Source: LSCE01 sp050485425
GTDB taxonomy: Bacteria > Pseudomonadota > Gammaproteobacteria > Nitrococcales > Aquisalimonadaceae
NCBI GenBank assembly: GCA_050485425.1
Contig: JBJHBJ010000019.1
Coordinates: 1 to 64,000, forward strand
Direction: 5' to 3'
DNA: 64,000 bases
A program made the translations under genes and the position numbers. Each line of letters starts with the position of its first letter. Position 1 is the first letter of the stretch. Below, piece after piece: positions 1 to 9,618 of the stretch. The notes under the pieces were generated by a model. The model did not search any database. It saw only the letters and a list, made by a program, of their open reading frames with translations, and had not been told where the DNA came from.

Positions 1-120
1 GTCGCGCTGTGGACGGCGTTGCTCGTCGGTTATGTAGCACGGCTACACCGCCCTCCTCGCGCCTTGCCACAGCGCGACAGAAACCACTGAGACATGGCTT
101 TACCTCCTTAAAGGTTAGTA
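1..120 (-). repeat. Partial copy of dispersed palindromic element (right half)
   Basis: Positions 1-12 and 67-78 are perfect inverted repeats (GTCGCGCTGTGG / CCACAGCGCGAC) enclosing a core of about 54 bases. The reverse complement of that core closely matches the core at about 28593-28643. The right end, GAGACATGGC followed by AAAGGTTAGTA at 110-120, matches the right terminus of the complete element at 28540-28801. The outer left half would lie before position 1 and is not visible. Stem bases differ from the 28-kb copy although both are fully paired. Confidence 0.8.
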
Positions 121-276
121 CCGGGTTTCCATGACGGATTCGTCCTGCTCCTGTCCATTATCGCCAAAGACGCAGGAATTTCACGGACCTACCATGACTG
201 ACGCTGGCAAGCAGAACCAGTTGGCGGACCAGGGAAACAACTTGTAGCGCCGGCAGTCGCCGGTCTGGAGGCGGTA

Positions 277-1593
277 ATGACCGATCGTGATCTCTTGAAC
301 AATCCCGTGACAGGCGCAACTGAGCAGGCACTGAAGCGCTACGCGCAGGCGCTGTGGGAGTTTCACTGCTACCGGGGCGACCCGGTGGCCACCATCCACG
401 AGGCGCTGGATGCGGCGCCGGATTTCGTCATGGGTCACGTGTTGCATGCCTGGCTGCAGGTGCTGGGCACCGAGCCGGACGGCATGAAGGCGGCCGGGGA
501 CATCATGGCGCAGGCCGAGGGCCTCAAGCCGAACAGGCGTGAACAGGCGCATTGTGCCGCCATCAGAGCGTTTGCAGGCGGCCGCTGGCGGGAAGCTTCG
601 CGACGGCTGGAGGATCTCACCATTGAGTATCCCCTGGATGCCCTGGCCTTGCAGGCCGGCCACCTGACTGATTTCTACCGTGGCGACGCCCGCATGCTGC
701 GGGATCGTCCCGCCCGGGCGCTGGCGCAGTGGGAGGAGGGAGCGCCCAGTTTCCATGCTGTGCTGGCCATGCATGCCTTCGGCCTCGAAGAGACCGGTTC
801 GTATCTCCAGGCCGAGCTTCAGGGAAAGCGCGCACTGGAAGCGGATGCCGAGGATTCATGGGCGCACCACGCGGTCGTGCATGTGATGGAGATGGAAGGC
901 CGGGGCAGAGAAGGTATCGACTGGATTCGCGGGCGCGAGCGGCACTGGGCGCAAGACAACTTCTTTGCCATCCACAACTGGTGGCACCTGGCACTGATGT
1001 ATCTGGATCAGGGCGATGTCGACGAGGTTCTTGCGCTCTTCGATGGACCCATACACGGGACCCGGTCCACGATCGCGCTGGACCTGGTGGATGCGTCCGC
1101 GTTGCTCTGGCGTCTGAAGCTCCGCGGTGTCGATGTGGGATCCCGCTGGAAAACGCTGGCGGAACTCTGGGGCCGGGTCGGCGTCCCCGGGCAATATTCC
1201 TTCAACGACTTTCACGCCATGATGGCCTGGGTCGGTGCCGGCGACGAAGAGCGCATCTCCCGTTGGCAGTCGGCACAGACCCTGGGAACGCCGGACGTGA
1301 CCGGCGATCACGCCGATATTTCCCGCAACGTGGGCGAGCCCCTGCTGTCCGCCCTGAGTGCCTTCGCGAAGGGCGGCTATGGACGTGTGATCGCGTTGCT
1401 GCGGGAGGTGCGGCCGATCGCCCACCAGTTCGGCGGCAGCCACGCGCAGCGCGACCTGATCGACCTCACCCTGCTGGAAGCGGCGAGGCGCAATGGCGAC
1501 AGGCAGCTTGCCCGGGCACTGGCCGCCGAACGCATGGCGGTGAAACCCGCGAGCCTGTTCAACCAGGCACTGGAACGGGAAATGGCGGCCTGA
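277..1593 (+). CDS. TPR-repeat protein, tetratricopeptide repeat 38 (TTC38)-like
   Basis: A 438-residue soluble protein without a signal peptide or membrane segment. It is rich in Ala, Leu and Trp helices with TPR-like spacing, and has the landmarks AWHHA-like (WAHHAVVHVMEMEG, about residue 196) and HNWWHLALMYLDQGD (about residue 233) that I associate with the bacterial TTC38 family. Its molecular function is unknown; TPR proteins usually act as protein-binding scaffolds. The ATG at 277 follows GGAGG with good spacing. Its stop codon touches the stop of the convergent MFS gene (TGA/TCA share the junction at 1593/1594), so the two genes have no terminator space between them. It appears to be a single-gene transcript downstream of a palindromic repeat. 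Confidence 0.75.
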   Translation: MTDRDLLNNPVTGATEQALKRYAQALWEFHCYRGDPVATIHEALDAAPDFVMGHVLHAWLQVLGTEPDGMKAAGDIMAQAEGLKPNRREQAHCAAIRAFAGGRWREASRRLEDLTIEYPLDALALQAGHLTDFYRGDARMLRDRPARALAQWEEGAPSFHAVLAMHAFGLEETGSYLQAELQGKRALEADAEDSWAHHAVVHVMEMEGRGREGIDWIRGRERHWAQDNFFAIHNWWHLALMYLDQGDVDEVLALFDGPIHGTRSTIALDLVDASALLWRLKLRGVDVGSRWKTLAELWGRVGVPGQYSFNDFHAMMAWVGAGDEERISRWQSAQTLGTPDVTGDHADISRNVGEPLLSALSAFAKGGYGRVIALLREVRPIAHQFGGSHAQRDLIDLTLLEAARRNGDRQLARALAAERMAVKPASLFNQALEREMAA

Positions 1594-2787
1594 TCAGCGT
1601 TTCTCCGGTTGGCTGTGGGAAGCGTCAGGCAGGCGACTGGAGGCAGTTCGGATCAGCGCTCCCGCCAGCAGCACGGGAATGCTCAGTGCCGCCATGGTCA
1701 GGCCCGTCAAGCTGATGTCCCAGATGGAAATGACCCAGCCGCCGGCCAGCGCGCCGGCGGCGATTCCCGCGTTGCAGGCGGAGATGTTCAGTGACGCAGC
1801 GAACGCGGCCGCACCGGGCGTGGCATGGATCACCCGCACCTGACAGGCGATGAATCCGGCCATGTGCGCGGCGCCCCAGCCTGCAAGGAGTAGGAGCGCC
1901 AGGATGCCCGAGTCTGCGATCAGGGGCAGCAGCAGGCCGATCACGGCCAACGCCAGGGAAATACCGATCGTCACCGCCAGGGGCGCCCGGTCCACCATCC
2001 GCATCGCCGCCCAGTGTCCGGCGATGCCCACCATGCCGAAGGCCATCAGTGCCGGTGCCACAAGGTCCGTTGGAATCCCGACCAGTTGTTCGAGTAGCGG
2101 GGCGATGTAGCTGTAGGTGGAGAACATGGCCGTAAACAGCAGGGCGGACAGCAGCAGATGCAGGATGAAGCCCGGCCGTAACAATATTCCGGTTTGCTGC
2201 GATGGCGGCTCGCAGGCCGTGGGAGTCGCAGGTATGGCGACGAGCACACCCAGACCGGCAAGCAGTGACAGAAGGCCAAGAATGCCCGACATCACCGGCC
2301 AGCCGAACTGGTTGGCCAGGGCCGTGGCGGCAGGCATGGCGAACACCAGTCCTGCGATCAGGCCCAGGTCCATCTGGCCGATGGCATAACCCGCACGTCC
2401 TGGTCCGGCCATGGACCCGATCATGGCGCTGGCGACGCCGATGATGGCCGTGAGCACCGCTCCCTGCAGCAGACGTACGGCCAGCAGCAGCGGGAAACTG
2501 GGCACGCTGGCCGCCAGCAGGCTGCCGGCACCGAATACGAACAGGCCGAGCGCGACGGCCCGGGCAGGGTGCCGCCGTGCAAGAACCAGTGTCAGCAGCG
2601 GGCCGAAAACCGAAGCCGACAGCGCAAAGGCCGAAATCAGCAGGCCCGCGTGCTTCAGCGAGACGGCGTATGTTTCCGCCAGCAGCGGCATGAGCCCGAC
2701 CACGATGAATTCCGTTGTAACCAGAACCCCCATCGCAAACCCGAGCGCGGCGACCGGAACTGCAAGGGGCGGCGTGGGCGGACGCAT
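1594..2787 (-). CDS. MFS transporter, drug/sugar efflux type
   Basis: A 397-residue integral membrane protein with about 12 hydrophobic segments, the usual length for a 12-TM major facilitator superfamily exporter of the AraJ/YdhP-like group. The N-terminal half has a loop of the type LTLVLARRHPARAV between TM2 and TM3, matching the family's basic loop. It probably exports a small molecule by proton antiport; the substrate cannot be predicted. It starts 18 bases after the upstream SDR gene stops, so the two form an operon read from the promoter at 3580-3608 and face the divergent TetR gene at 3641. That arrangement suggests TetR-controlled efflux. Confidence 0.85.
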   Translation of the reverse strand: MRPPTPPLAVPVAALGFAMGVLVTTEFIVVGLMPLLAETYAVSLKHAGLLISAFALSASVFGPLLTLVLARRHPARAVALGLFVFGAGSLLAASVPSFPLLLAVRLLQGAVLTAIIGVASAMIGSMAGPGRAGYAIGQMDLGLIAGLVFAMPAATALANQFGWPVMSGILGLLSLLAGLGVLVAIPATPTACEPPSQQTGILLRPGFILHLLLSALLFTAMFSTYSYIAPLLEQLVGIPTDLVAPALMAFGMVGIAGHWAAMRMVDRAPLAVTIGISLALAVIGLLLPLIADSGILALLLLAGWGAAHMAGFIACQVRVIHATPGAAAFAASLNISACNAGIAAGALAGGWVISIWDISLTGLTMAALSIPVLLAGALIRTASSRLPDASHSQPEKR

Positions 2788-2805
2788 GCGCTGAATGCTC
2801 CTGAC

Positions 2806-3546
2806 TCAGGCGTTGCTGCCGTTGTCGGTGGTCAGTTCCGCGCCGGTGACCGAACGGCTCTCCGGCCCCGCCAGCCAGGCCACCAGCGCGGCGACCTCTT
2901 CCGGCTCGCTGTAGCGGCGGATCGCCATGGTGTCCCGCTGGGCATCCGAATAGTCCCCGGATGCCGGGTTCATGTCGGTATCCGTGGAGCCGGGGTGAAC
3001 GACGTTGACGTTGATCCCGCGCGGCCCCAGGTCGCGGGCAACACCCTTGGTGAAGCCGATCAGCGCGGCCTTGCTCAGCGCGTACAAGCTGATGCCCGGC
3101 CATGGCACCCGATGCGCGAGGTTGCTGCCGATGGTGATGACGCGTCCGCCCTCGGGCAGGTGGCGCGCCGCCGCCCGGGTTGCCAGGAACGGCGCGCGGA
3201 CATTGATGTCCAGCGTCTGCTGTATGTCCTCCAGCGAGAACCCGGCGATATCGCCGGTCTGGAAGATGCCGGCGCTGTTGACCAGGATGTCCAGCCGCCC
3301 GAAGTGCGCGACCGTCGTTTCCACCGAGGCCTCCACCGCATCCGGGTCGCGATTGTCGGCCCGGATCGCCAGCGCATCGCCGCCGGACGCCCTGACCGCG
3401 GCGGCGACGGCCTTCGCCTCGCCTTCCGAGCGGACATAGGTGAAGGCTACCCGGGCGCCGTCCGCCGCCAGTCTGCGTACGATGGCGGCGCCAATTCCCC
3501 GGCTGCCACCGGTGACCAGGGCAACCTTGTCTTCCAGGATTTTCAT
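2806..3546 (-). CDS. SDR family NAD(P)-dependent oxidoreductase (3-oxoacyl-ACP reductase-like)
   Basis: A 246-residue classical short-chain dehydrogenase. It carries the cofactor motif TGGSRGIG near residue 12, the NSAG motif near residue 84, the catalytic Ser with YALSKAA (Tyr and Lys of the active site) near residue 149, and a C-terminal SVTGAELTTDNGSNA typical of FabG-like enzymes. The ATG at 3546 is preferred to an in-frame ATG 12 bases upstream because GAGG lies 6 bases before it. The substrate is unknown. It is first in a two-gene operon with the MFS transporter and is divergent from a TetR regulator, which likely represses it. Confidence 0.88.
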   Translation of the reverse strand: MKILEDKVALVTGGSRGIGAAIVRRLAADGARVAFTYVRSEGEAKAVAAAVRASGGDALAIRADNRDPDAVEASVETTVAHFGRLDILVNSAGIFQTGDIAGFSLEDIQQTLDINVRAPFLATRAAARHLPEGGRVITIGSNLAHRVPWPGISLYALSKAALIGFTKGVARDLGPRGINVNVVHPGSTDTDMNPASGDYSDAQRDTMAIRRYSEPEEVAALVAWLAGPESRSVTGAELTTDNGSNA

Positions 3547-3579
3547 GCCGAACCTCATTTATGTAATGAACGTCACAGA

Positions 3580-3608
3580 AATATATGCAGTCGATCATGC
3601 CGGGTCAA
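3580..3608 (-). promoter_or_regulatory. Sigma-70-type promoter for the SDR-MFS operon
   Basis: On the minus strand TTGACC (3608-3603) and TATATT (3585-3580) are separated by exactly 17 bases, close to the -35/-10 consensus. It lies about 35 bases upstream of the SDR start, inside the divergent SDR/TetR intergenic region, where TetR binding would be expected. Confidence 0.65.
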
Positions 3609-3640
3609 TAAATTTGTGCCATTTGATATATAATTCGATC

Positions 3641-4249
3641 ATGGCACCACGAGGCAGACCACGCAGTTTTGATCGGGATACCGCACTACGACGGGCAATG
3701 GAGGTGTTCTGGGCCAAGGGCTACGAGCATGCTTCCATGGCCGATCTCACCCGTGCCATGGGCATCAATTCCCCCAGTCTCTACGCCGCGTTCGGCGGCA
3801 AGGAAGCACTGTTCAGGGAAGCGGTGAAGCTCTACGTCGAGACCGAAGGTGGCGGGATCTGGGATCAGGTGGAAACCATGCCTACGGCGCGCGAAGCCGT
3901 TGAACATGTGCTCAGGGCGTCCGCCCTGGCCTTTACCCAGGGGAAGCCCAGGGGCTGTCTGGTGGTGCTGGCCGCTCCGCAAAGCGAGGGTTCGACGGCG
4001 GCGGTCTGTGATGAACTGAAAGCCAGGCGGGCGGATAACGTGGTCATTCTGGAATCGCGGCTCGAACGGGCCGTGACCGAGGGCGAGCTACCCCAGGGCG
4101 CTGATTGTCACGGCATCGCGCAATATTTCGCCACCGTCCAGCACGGCATGTCCATTCAGGCGCGCGACGGCGCTTCCCGTGAAACGCTACTGGCCATCGC
4201 GGACTGCGCCATGGCCGGATGGGAGCGGCTGACCGACCCGTCGCGCTGA
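3641..4249 (+). CDS. TetR/AcrR family transcriptional regulator
   Basis: A 202-residue TetR-type repressor. An N-terminal helix-turn-helix spans about residues 12-55, with the pattern MEVFWAKGYEHASMADLTRA and NSPSLYAAFGGKEALF, which is the recognition region. The remainder is a helical ligand-binding and dimer domain ending GWERLTDPSR. The ATG at 3641 gives the conserved start MAPRGRPRSFDRD. A longer frame extends upstream but runs through promoter sequence. No Shine-Dalgarno precedes the ATG, and a TATAAT hexamer at 3629-3634 puts the transcription start on or beside the ATG. It is divergent from the SDR-MFS operon, its most likely target. Confidence 0.85.
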   Translation: MAPRGRPRSFDRDTALRRAMEVFWAKGYEHASMADLTRAMGINSPSLYAAFGGKEALFREAVKLYVETEGGGIWDQVETMPTAREAVEHVLRASALAFTQGKPRGCLVVLAAPQSEGSTAAVCDELKARRADNVVILESRLERAVTEGELPQGADCHGIAQYFATVQHGMSIQARDGASRETLLAIADCAMAGWERLTDPSR

Positions 4250-5119
4250 TCAGGCAGGCAGATTCCCGGCCAGTGCCGGCCGCAGGTAGCGGTTCCACAA
4301 CGGTTCCTCCTGTTCCGGACGGAAGAAGCCGAAATGGCCGATGCGTTTTACCCCGGCCTCCTCGGGGGCGATGCGTACCATGGTGCGGGGGGCGTTCGAG
4401 TAGAAACCGTGAATGGATTCGGTGTTGCGGGCCGACATGAACTCGTCATCGGTGAACGACAGGGAGACGATGGGCGTGCGTACCTCGGCGTAGCGTTCGC
4501 GTGCGCCGGGCTCCACGCCCACGGCGTATTCGGGGTGCAGGCACCAGCGCCGCCACTGCTGGACAACGCCCTTGGGCAGGTCGCCCACCATATTCAGACG
4601 TCGGCCCGGGAAGTACCCCAGCAGAGGCGTCAGCAAGGGCACGGCGCCGTACCAGAACAGCCAGACCCGACGCTTGAGCGGTGGCGCGTTCTCGCGCCAG
4701 TAGCCGCTGCCGCAGGCGATGGTCACGATCCTGCTTAACTGTTCCTGGCCGGGCACGAACGGTGGAATCTGACCGCCCACACTGTGTCCCAGCCAGTGTA
4801 GCGGCACGCCGGCAGCCCGTTCGTTCAATGCCCTGATCATGGCGTCCGCGTCGTAGCGGGCCCAGTCGATGACGCTGGCCGGAAAACCGCGTAGCCGCTC
4901 GGGCCGGGACAGGCCCACGCCGCGGTAGTCGAAGGTGGCGGCCAGGAAGTCGTTGCCGGCGAGCCAGCGTGCCAACGGCTCGTAGTAGGTCTGGGGGACG
5001 CCCATCGCCGGTGCGATCAACACCGCTGCGGCCGGTGGCTCCGCGGGCTTGAAGAAGCGGGCGGTGATGGCCTGGCCATCCGCGGCGGTAATGGTTTGCT
5101 CGTCGATGCGTATGTCCAT
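4250..5119 (-). CDS. Alpha/beta hydrolase, serine aminopeptidase S33-like
   Basis: A 289-residue alpha/beta-fold hydrolase. The nucleophile elbow GHSVGG lies near residue 109, and the N-terminal strand VLIAPAMGVPQTYYEPLARWL supplies the oxyanion region. A late SFTDDEF and RIGHFGFF provide the probable acid and histidine of the triad. I chose the ATG at 5119 (MDIRIDEQ); a TTG 36 bases further upstream adds residues not typical of the family. Likely a cytosolic esterase or lipase-like enzyme of unknown substrate. Its stop abuts the stop of the convergent TetR gene. Confidence 0.8.
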   Translation of the reverse strand: MDIRIDEQTITAADGQAITARFFKPAEPPAAAVLIAPAMGVPQTYYEPLARWLAGNDFLAATFDYRGVGLSRPERLRGFPASVIDWARYDADAMIRALNERAAGVPLHWLGHSVGGQIPPFVPGQEQLSRIVTIACGSGYWRENAPPLKRRVWLFWYGAVPLLTPLLGYFPGRRLNMVGDLPKGVVQQWRRWCLHPEYAVGVEPGARERYAEVRTPIVSLSFTDDEFMSARNTESIHGFYSNAPRTMVRIAPEEAGVKRIGHFGFFRPEQEEPLWNRYLRPALAGNLPA

Positions 5120-5248
5120 GACGGCGGTTCCCCAGGTTCCGGAACGGGCACTCAAGACCGACAGATCAGTCTACGTACGGTGGAGTATGTACGCTGAAAC
5201 GGCTATCGTCCATATTGCTGCCAATTGAGCTGTTTTCGAGAAATCAGT

Positions 5249-8200
5249 ATGTCGCTTGACGCTTTCCTGCCGGCCGTCCAGACCTGGTTCCGGCGCGCGC
5301 TCGGTGAGCCCACCGACGTGCAGATACGCGCCTGGCCGGTGATTGCCGGCGGCGGCGATGCGCTGATCGCCGCGCCCACCGGCTCCGGCAAGACGCTGGC
5401 CGCGTTCATGGCCGCCATTGACGCCCTGGTCCGCCGCGCGCTGGACGGCGGGCTGCCGGATGAGACCGTGGTACTGTACGTGTCGCCGCTGCGCGCGCTG
5501 TCCAACGACATCCAGCGCAACCTGCAGGCGCCGCTGGAGGGCATTGCCGGGGAACTGGCCAAGAGCGGTTTGCCGGACCCGGACATCCGCGCCTGGGTAC
5601 GTACCGGCGACACCTCTTCCGGCGACCGGCAGCGCATGCGCAAGCGGCCGCCGCACATCGTGGTGACCACGCCGGAATCGCTCTATGTGCTGCTCACGTC
5701 CGAGTCCGGCCGGCAGATGCTACGTACCGTGCGCACCGTCATCGTGGACGAGATCCACGCCGTGGTCGGCAGCAAGCGTGGCTCGCATCTGGCGCTGTCG
5801 CTGGAGCGTCTGGCAGCGCTCACCGGTAGGCGGCTCCAGCGCATCGGCCTGTCGGCTACCCAGAAACCGCTGGCGACGGTGGCGGATTTCCTCACCGGCG
5901 GCGGTGATTGCCACATCATCGATACCGGCCATGTGCGGGAGCGGGAGCTGCGCATCGAGGTGCCCGGTTCTCCGCTCGCTGCAGTGATGTCCAACGAGGG
6001 CTGGGAGGAGATCTACGACCGCCTGGCGGAACTGGCCGGGGGTTACCGTACCACGCTGGTGTTCGCCAACACCCGGCGCGTCTGCGAGCGGGTGGGCCGG
6101 CATCTGGCCGACCGGCTGGGCAACGAAGCCGTGGCGACCCACCACGGCAGCCTGGCCCGGGAGCACCGTCTGGATGCCGAACAACGGCTCAAGCGCGGTG
6201 AGCTCCGGGTGCTGGTGGCGACCGCGTCGCTGGAACTGGGCATCGATATCGGCGATGTGGATCTGGTCTGCCAGTTGGGTTCGCCGCGTTCCATTGCTGC
6301 GCTGCTGCAGCGCGTGGGCCGCTCCGGGCACGGTGTCGGTCGTGTACCGCGGGGCAGGGTGTTTCCGCTGAGCCGGGATGATCTGCTGGAGTGCACGGCG
6401 CTGCTGGATGCCGTGCATCGTGGCGAACTGGACCGTGTCCGCATGCCGGACGGCGGGCTGGACGTTCTGGCGCAGCAGATCGTCGCCGAGGTGGCCGCCG
6501 CCGGCGAGTGGGAAGAGGACGCGCTGTTCCGTCGTATTACCGCGGCCTGGCCGTATCACAGCCTTAGCCGGGACGTTTTCAACGACGTGCTGCAGATGCT
6601 GGCGGACGGCTACACCACGCGCCGCGGGCGGCGCGGCGCCTATCTGCACCGGGACCGGGTCAATGGCCGGCTGCGTCCGCGCCGCAATGCCCGCCTGGTG
6701 GCGCTGACCAACGGCGGCGCGATCCCCGATCACTTCGACTACGACGTCATCCTGCAGCCGGAAGGCTTCAAGGTGGGGACGGTCAACGAGGACTTCGCCT
6801 TCGAGAGCATGCCGGGCGATGTCTTCCAGCTCGGCAACCAGGGTTATCGCATACAGAAAGTCGAATCCGGCCGCGTGTTCGTGGAAGACGCCAGGGGCGC
6901 CCCGCCCAGCATCCCGTTCTGGATCGGCGAGGCGCCGGGTCGTACCGACGAACTCTCCGCCGCCGTGTCCCGTCTGCGTGCCGGTATCGACCAGTGCCTG
7001 GAGACGGGTGACGCCGAGGACGCCACCGCCTGGCTGGAGCAGCATTACCGGCTGCCGCCGGAAGCCGCCGGGCAGCTTGCCGGCTATCTCGCTACAGCCC
7101 GGGCGGCGCTGGGCGCACTGCCCACGCAACAGCATCTGGTGCTGGAACGTTTCTTCGACGAAGCCGGCGATATGCACCTGGTGCTGCACTCCCCGTACGG
7201 CTCCCGCATCAACCGCGCGTGGGGCCTGGCACTGCGCAAGCGTTTCTGCCGCAAGTTCAACTTCGAACTGCAGGCCGCGGCGCTGGAAGACACCGTCGTG
7301 CTGTCGCTGGGTCCCACCCACAGCTTCGCTCTGGACGAAGTCTGGCGTTACCTGAATAGCACCGGCGCGCGCGACGTGCTGACCCAGGCCCTGCTGGATG
7401 CCCCCATGTTCGGCCTGCGCTGGCGCTGGAATGCCTCCATCGGGCTGGCCGTGACCCGCACCCACAACGGTCGCCGGCGGCCGGCGCAGTTCCAGCGCCA
7501 GGATGCCGAGGACCTGCTGTCCGTGGTCTTCCCGGACCAGCTCGCCTGCGCCGAGAACCTGGCCGGGGCCCGCGAGATTCCGAACCACCCGCTGGTCGGC
7601 CAGACGCTTGCCGACTGCCTCACCGACGCCATGGACATTGACGGCCTGGAACGACTGCTGGCGCTGCTGGAACAGGGCGGGCTGACCGTGTCCGCCCGGG
7701 ACCTGGCCATTCCCTCGCCGCTGGCGGAGGAAGTGGTCAACGCCCGGCCCTACGCTTTCCTGGATGACGGCGAGGCGGAGGAGCGCCGCACCTTGAGTGT
7801 GCGCACTGGCGGAAACGCGCTGGATGTCGCCGACGCCGCCAGAGCTTCCCGGTATGATCCGGACGTGATTCGCAAGGTGTGCGCCGAGGCCTGGCCGGAA
7901 CCGCGGGACGCCGATGAACTGCATGATGCGCTGGTGCTGTGCGGCTTTTTAACGGAACGAGAAGGTGCGGCGTGGACGGACTGGTTCGAGACGCTGGCCG
8001 GTGACAGGCGTGCCACGTCCGTGACCGTCCCGGGCGGGGCAATGCTCTGGGTCGCCGCGGAACGGTTGGCGGAACTGCGGGCGCTCCGCCCGCAGGCGCC
8101 GTTGAAACCCGCCATTACCGCAGTCGGCGATGCCCCCGCCGATGCCGACGAGGCGCTGACCGAACTGCTGCGCTCGCGCCTGGAAGCGCTCGGGCCGGTT

Positions 8201-9607
8201 ACCGCCGCAGCCCTGGGCGAGCCGCTGGCGGTGACGCCGCAGCAGACCCAGGCGGCGCTCGCCCGGCTGGAAAACGAGGGTTTCGTTCTGCAGGGCCGCT
8301 TCAACCCGACGGCCGGTGACGCCGAGTGGTGCGAGCGACGCCTGCTGGCGCGTATGCACCGCTATGCGCTGGACCGCCGGCGCGCCGAGGTGGAACCGGT
8401 CAGCCCGCAGACCTATCTGCGTTTCCTCATCGACTGGCACGGCGTGACCGATACGCCGGAAGGCCCGGAAGCGCTGGCGGCGGCGATCGAACGGCTGGAG
8501 GGTTTCCCGGTGTCGGCGGCGGCCTGGGAACAGGACGTGCTGCCGGGGCGTGTCGCCGATTACGCGCCGCACATGCTGGATCAGTTGCTGGCCAGCGGTC
8601 GCTTCGTCTGGCTGCGGCTGGTGCCGCCGCGCGTTGCGGAGGAGGCGGCGCACCGACCCGGTCCGCTACGCAGCACGCCCATCGCGCTGCTGGAGCGCGA
8701 GGCGCTGGCCGACTGGCGGGCGGCTGCTGCCAGTCCCGATCCGGGCGCACTGAAGCTGTCCCCCGGTGCCGGCAAGGTGCTCCTGGCGCTGGAGGAAAAA
8801 GGCGCCATGTTCTTCACTGACCTGGTCTCGGCCACCCGCATGCTGCGCACCCAGGTGGAAGAGGCCCTGGGCGAGCTGGTGACCTGGGGGCTGGTCACGT
8901 CGGATACCTATAACGGCCTGCGGGCGCTGATCGCCCCCGCGCACAAGCGCCCCGCGTTCGGAGCCGGCAGCCGCCGCCGGGGTCGCCGTACCGCGCCGGG
9001 CGTGGACGCCGCCGGCCGCTGGGCCCTGCTGCCGGCACCGGAGCGGGCCGAGGAGACAGTCAAACGGGGCTTCAGCACCGACCTGGAAAGCCTGGAGCAC
9101 ATCGCCTGGGTACTGCTGCAACGCTACGGCGTGGTGTTCCGGCGGGTGCTGGAACGGGAACAGGCGTTGCCGCCCTGGCGGGAACTGCTGTACGTCTACC
9201 GTCGTCTGGAAGCCCGCGACGAGATCCGCGGCGGGCGCTTCGTGCAGCAGTTCTCCGGCGAGCAGTTCGCGCTGCCGGAGGCGGTGGGCGCGCTGAAAGC
9301 CACGGGCCGGCGGCAGCCGGACGGCACCCGCGTCGCGGTTTCAGCCTCCGATCCGCTCAATCTGCTGGGCATCCTCACACCGGGATCCCGCCTGCCGGCT
9401 GTGGCCGGAAACCGCCTGCTGTACCGGGATGGCCTCCCGGAGGCGATACTGCTGAATGGCGAGGTTCGCTTCCTGGAAACCCTGTCCGCCGCCACCCAGT
9501 GGCAGGTGCAGGAACAACTGCGACGCCACGCCGTGGCCCGGGTCACTCCCGCCCCGCTCCCGCCCTCCTTGGGGGGCGGAGAAGAGGATTCCTTGCCGAA
9601 CGGCTAG
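5249..9607 (+). CDS. lhr: Large ATP-dependent helicase Lhr (Lhr-Core plus C-terminal extension)
   Basis: A 1452-residue superfamily-2 helicase, near the length of E. coli Lhr. It has Walker A APTGSGKT (about 42-49), a DEIH box (about 167), motif III GLSATQKP (about 203), HHGSLAREHR, ASLELGIDIGDVDLV (motif V) and QRVGRSGH (motif VI), followed by the winged-helix/Lhr-Core region and a long C-terminal domain with repeated helix-turn-helix-like modules. Members are 3'-5' DNA translocases unwinding RNA:DNA or DNA duplexes in repair. The start is the ATG at 5249; a TTG 24 bases upstream is less likely. It is transcribed alone and divergent from the hydrolase gene. Confidence 0.95.
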   Translation: MSLDAFLPAVQTWFRRALGEPTDVQIRAWPVIAGGGDALIAAPTGSGKTLAAFMAAIDALVRRALDGGLPDETVVLYVSPLRALSNDIQRNLQAPLEGIAGELAKSGLPDPDIRAWVRTGDTSSGDRQRMRKRPPHIVVTTPESLYVLLTSESGRQMLRTVRTVIVDEIHAVVGSKRGSHLALSLERLAALTGRRLQRIGLSATQKPLATVADFLTGGGDCHIIDTGHVRERELRIEVPGSPLAAVMSNEGWEEIYDRLAELAGGYRTTLVFANTRRVCERVGRHLADRLGNEAVATHHGSLAREHRLDAEQRLKRGELRVLVATASLELGIDIGDVDLVCQLGSPRSIAALLQRVGRSGHGVGRVPRGRVFPLSRDDLLECTALLDAVHRGELDRVRMPDGGLDVLAQQIVAEVAAAGEWEEDALFRRITAAWPYHSLSRDVFNDVLQMLADGYTTRRGRRGAYLHRDRVNGRLRPRRNARLVALTNGGAIPDHFDYDVILQPEGFKVGTVNEDFAFESMPGDVFQLGNQGYRIQKVESGRVFVEDARGAPPSIPFWIGEAPGRTDELSAAVSRLRAGIDQCLETGDAEDATAWLEQHYRLPPEAAGQLAGYLATARAALGALPTQQHLVLERFFDEAGDMHLVLHSPYGSRINRAWGLALRKRFCRKFNFELQAAALEDTVVLSLGPTHSFALDEVWRYLNSTGARDVLTQALLDAPMFGLRWRWNASIGLAVTRTHNGRRRPAQFQRQDAEDLLSVVFPDQLACAENLAGAREIPNHPLVGQTLADCLTDAMDIDGLERLLALLEQGGLTVSARDLAIPSPLAEEVVNARPYAFLDDGEAEERRTLSVRTGGNALDVADAARASRYDPDVIRKVCAEAWPEPRDADELHDALVLCGFLTEREGAAWTDWFETLAGDRRATSVTVPGGAMLWVAAERLAELRALRPQAPLKPAITAVGDAPADADEALTELLRSRLEALGPVTAAALGEPLAVTPQQTQAALARLENEGFVLQGRFNPTAGDAEWCERRLLARMHRYALDRRRAEVEPVSPQTYLRFLIDWHGVTDTPEGPEALAAAIERLEGFPVSAAAWEQDVLPGRVADYAPHMLDQLLASGRFVWLRLVPPRVAEEAAHRPGPLRSTPIALLEREALADWRAAAASPDPGALKLSPGAGKVLLALEEKGAMFFTDLVSATRMLRTQVEEALGELVTWGLVTSDTYNGLRALIAPAHKRPAFGAGSRRRGRRTAPGVDAAGRWALLPAPERAEETVKRGFSTDLESLEHIAWVLLQRYGVVFRRVLEREQALPPWRELLYVYRRLEARDEIRGGRFVQQFSGEQFALPEAVGALKATGRRQPDGTRVAVSASDPLNLLGILTPGSRLPAVAGNRLLYRDGLPEAILLNGEVRFLETLSAATQWQVQEQLRRHAVARVTPAPLPPSLGGGEEDSLPNG

Positions 9608-9618
9608 TGCCACAACCT

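Noticed and set aside
1625..3598. A 657-codon minus-strand frame over the MFS and SDR genes, and similar long shadow frames at 5720-7924 and 17127-18995
   Set aside because: They overlap genuine genes in other frames and have low-complexity Arg/Gly/Ala or His/Gln composition.
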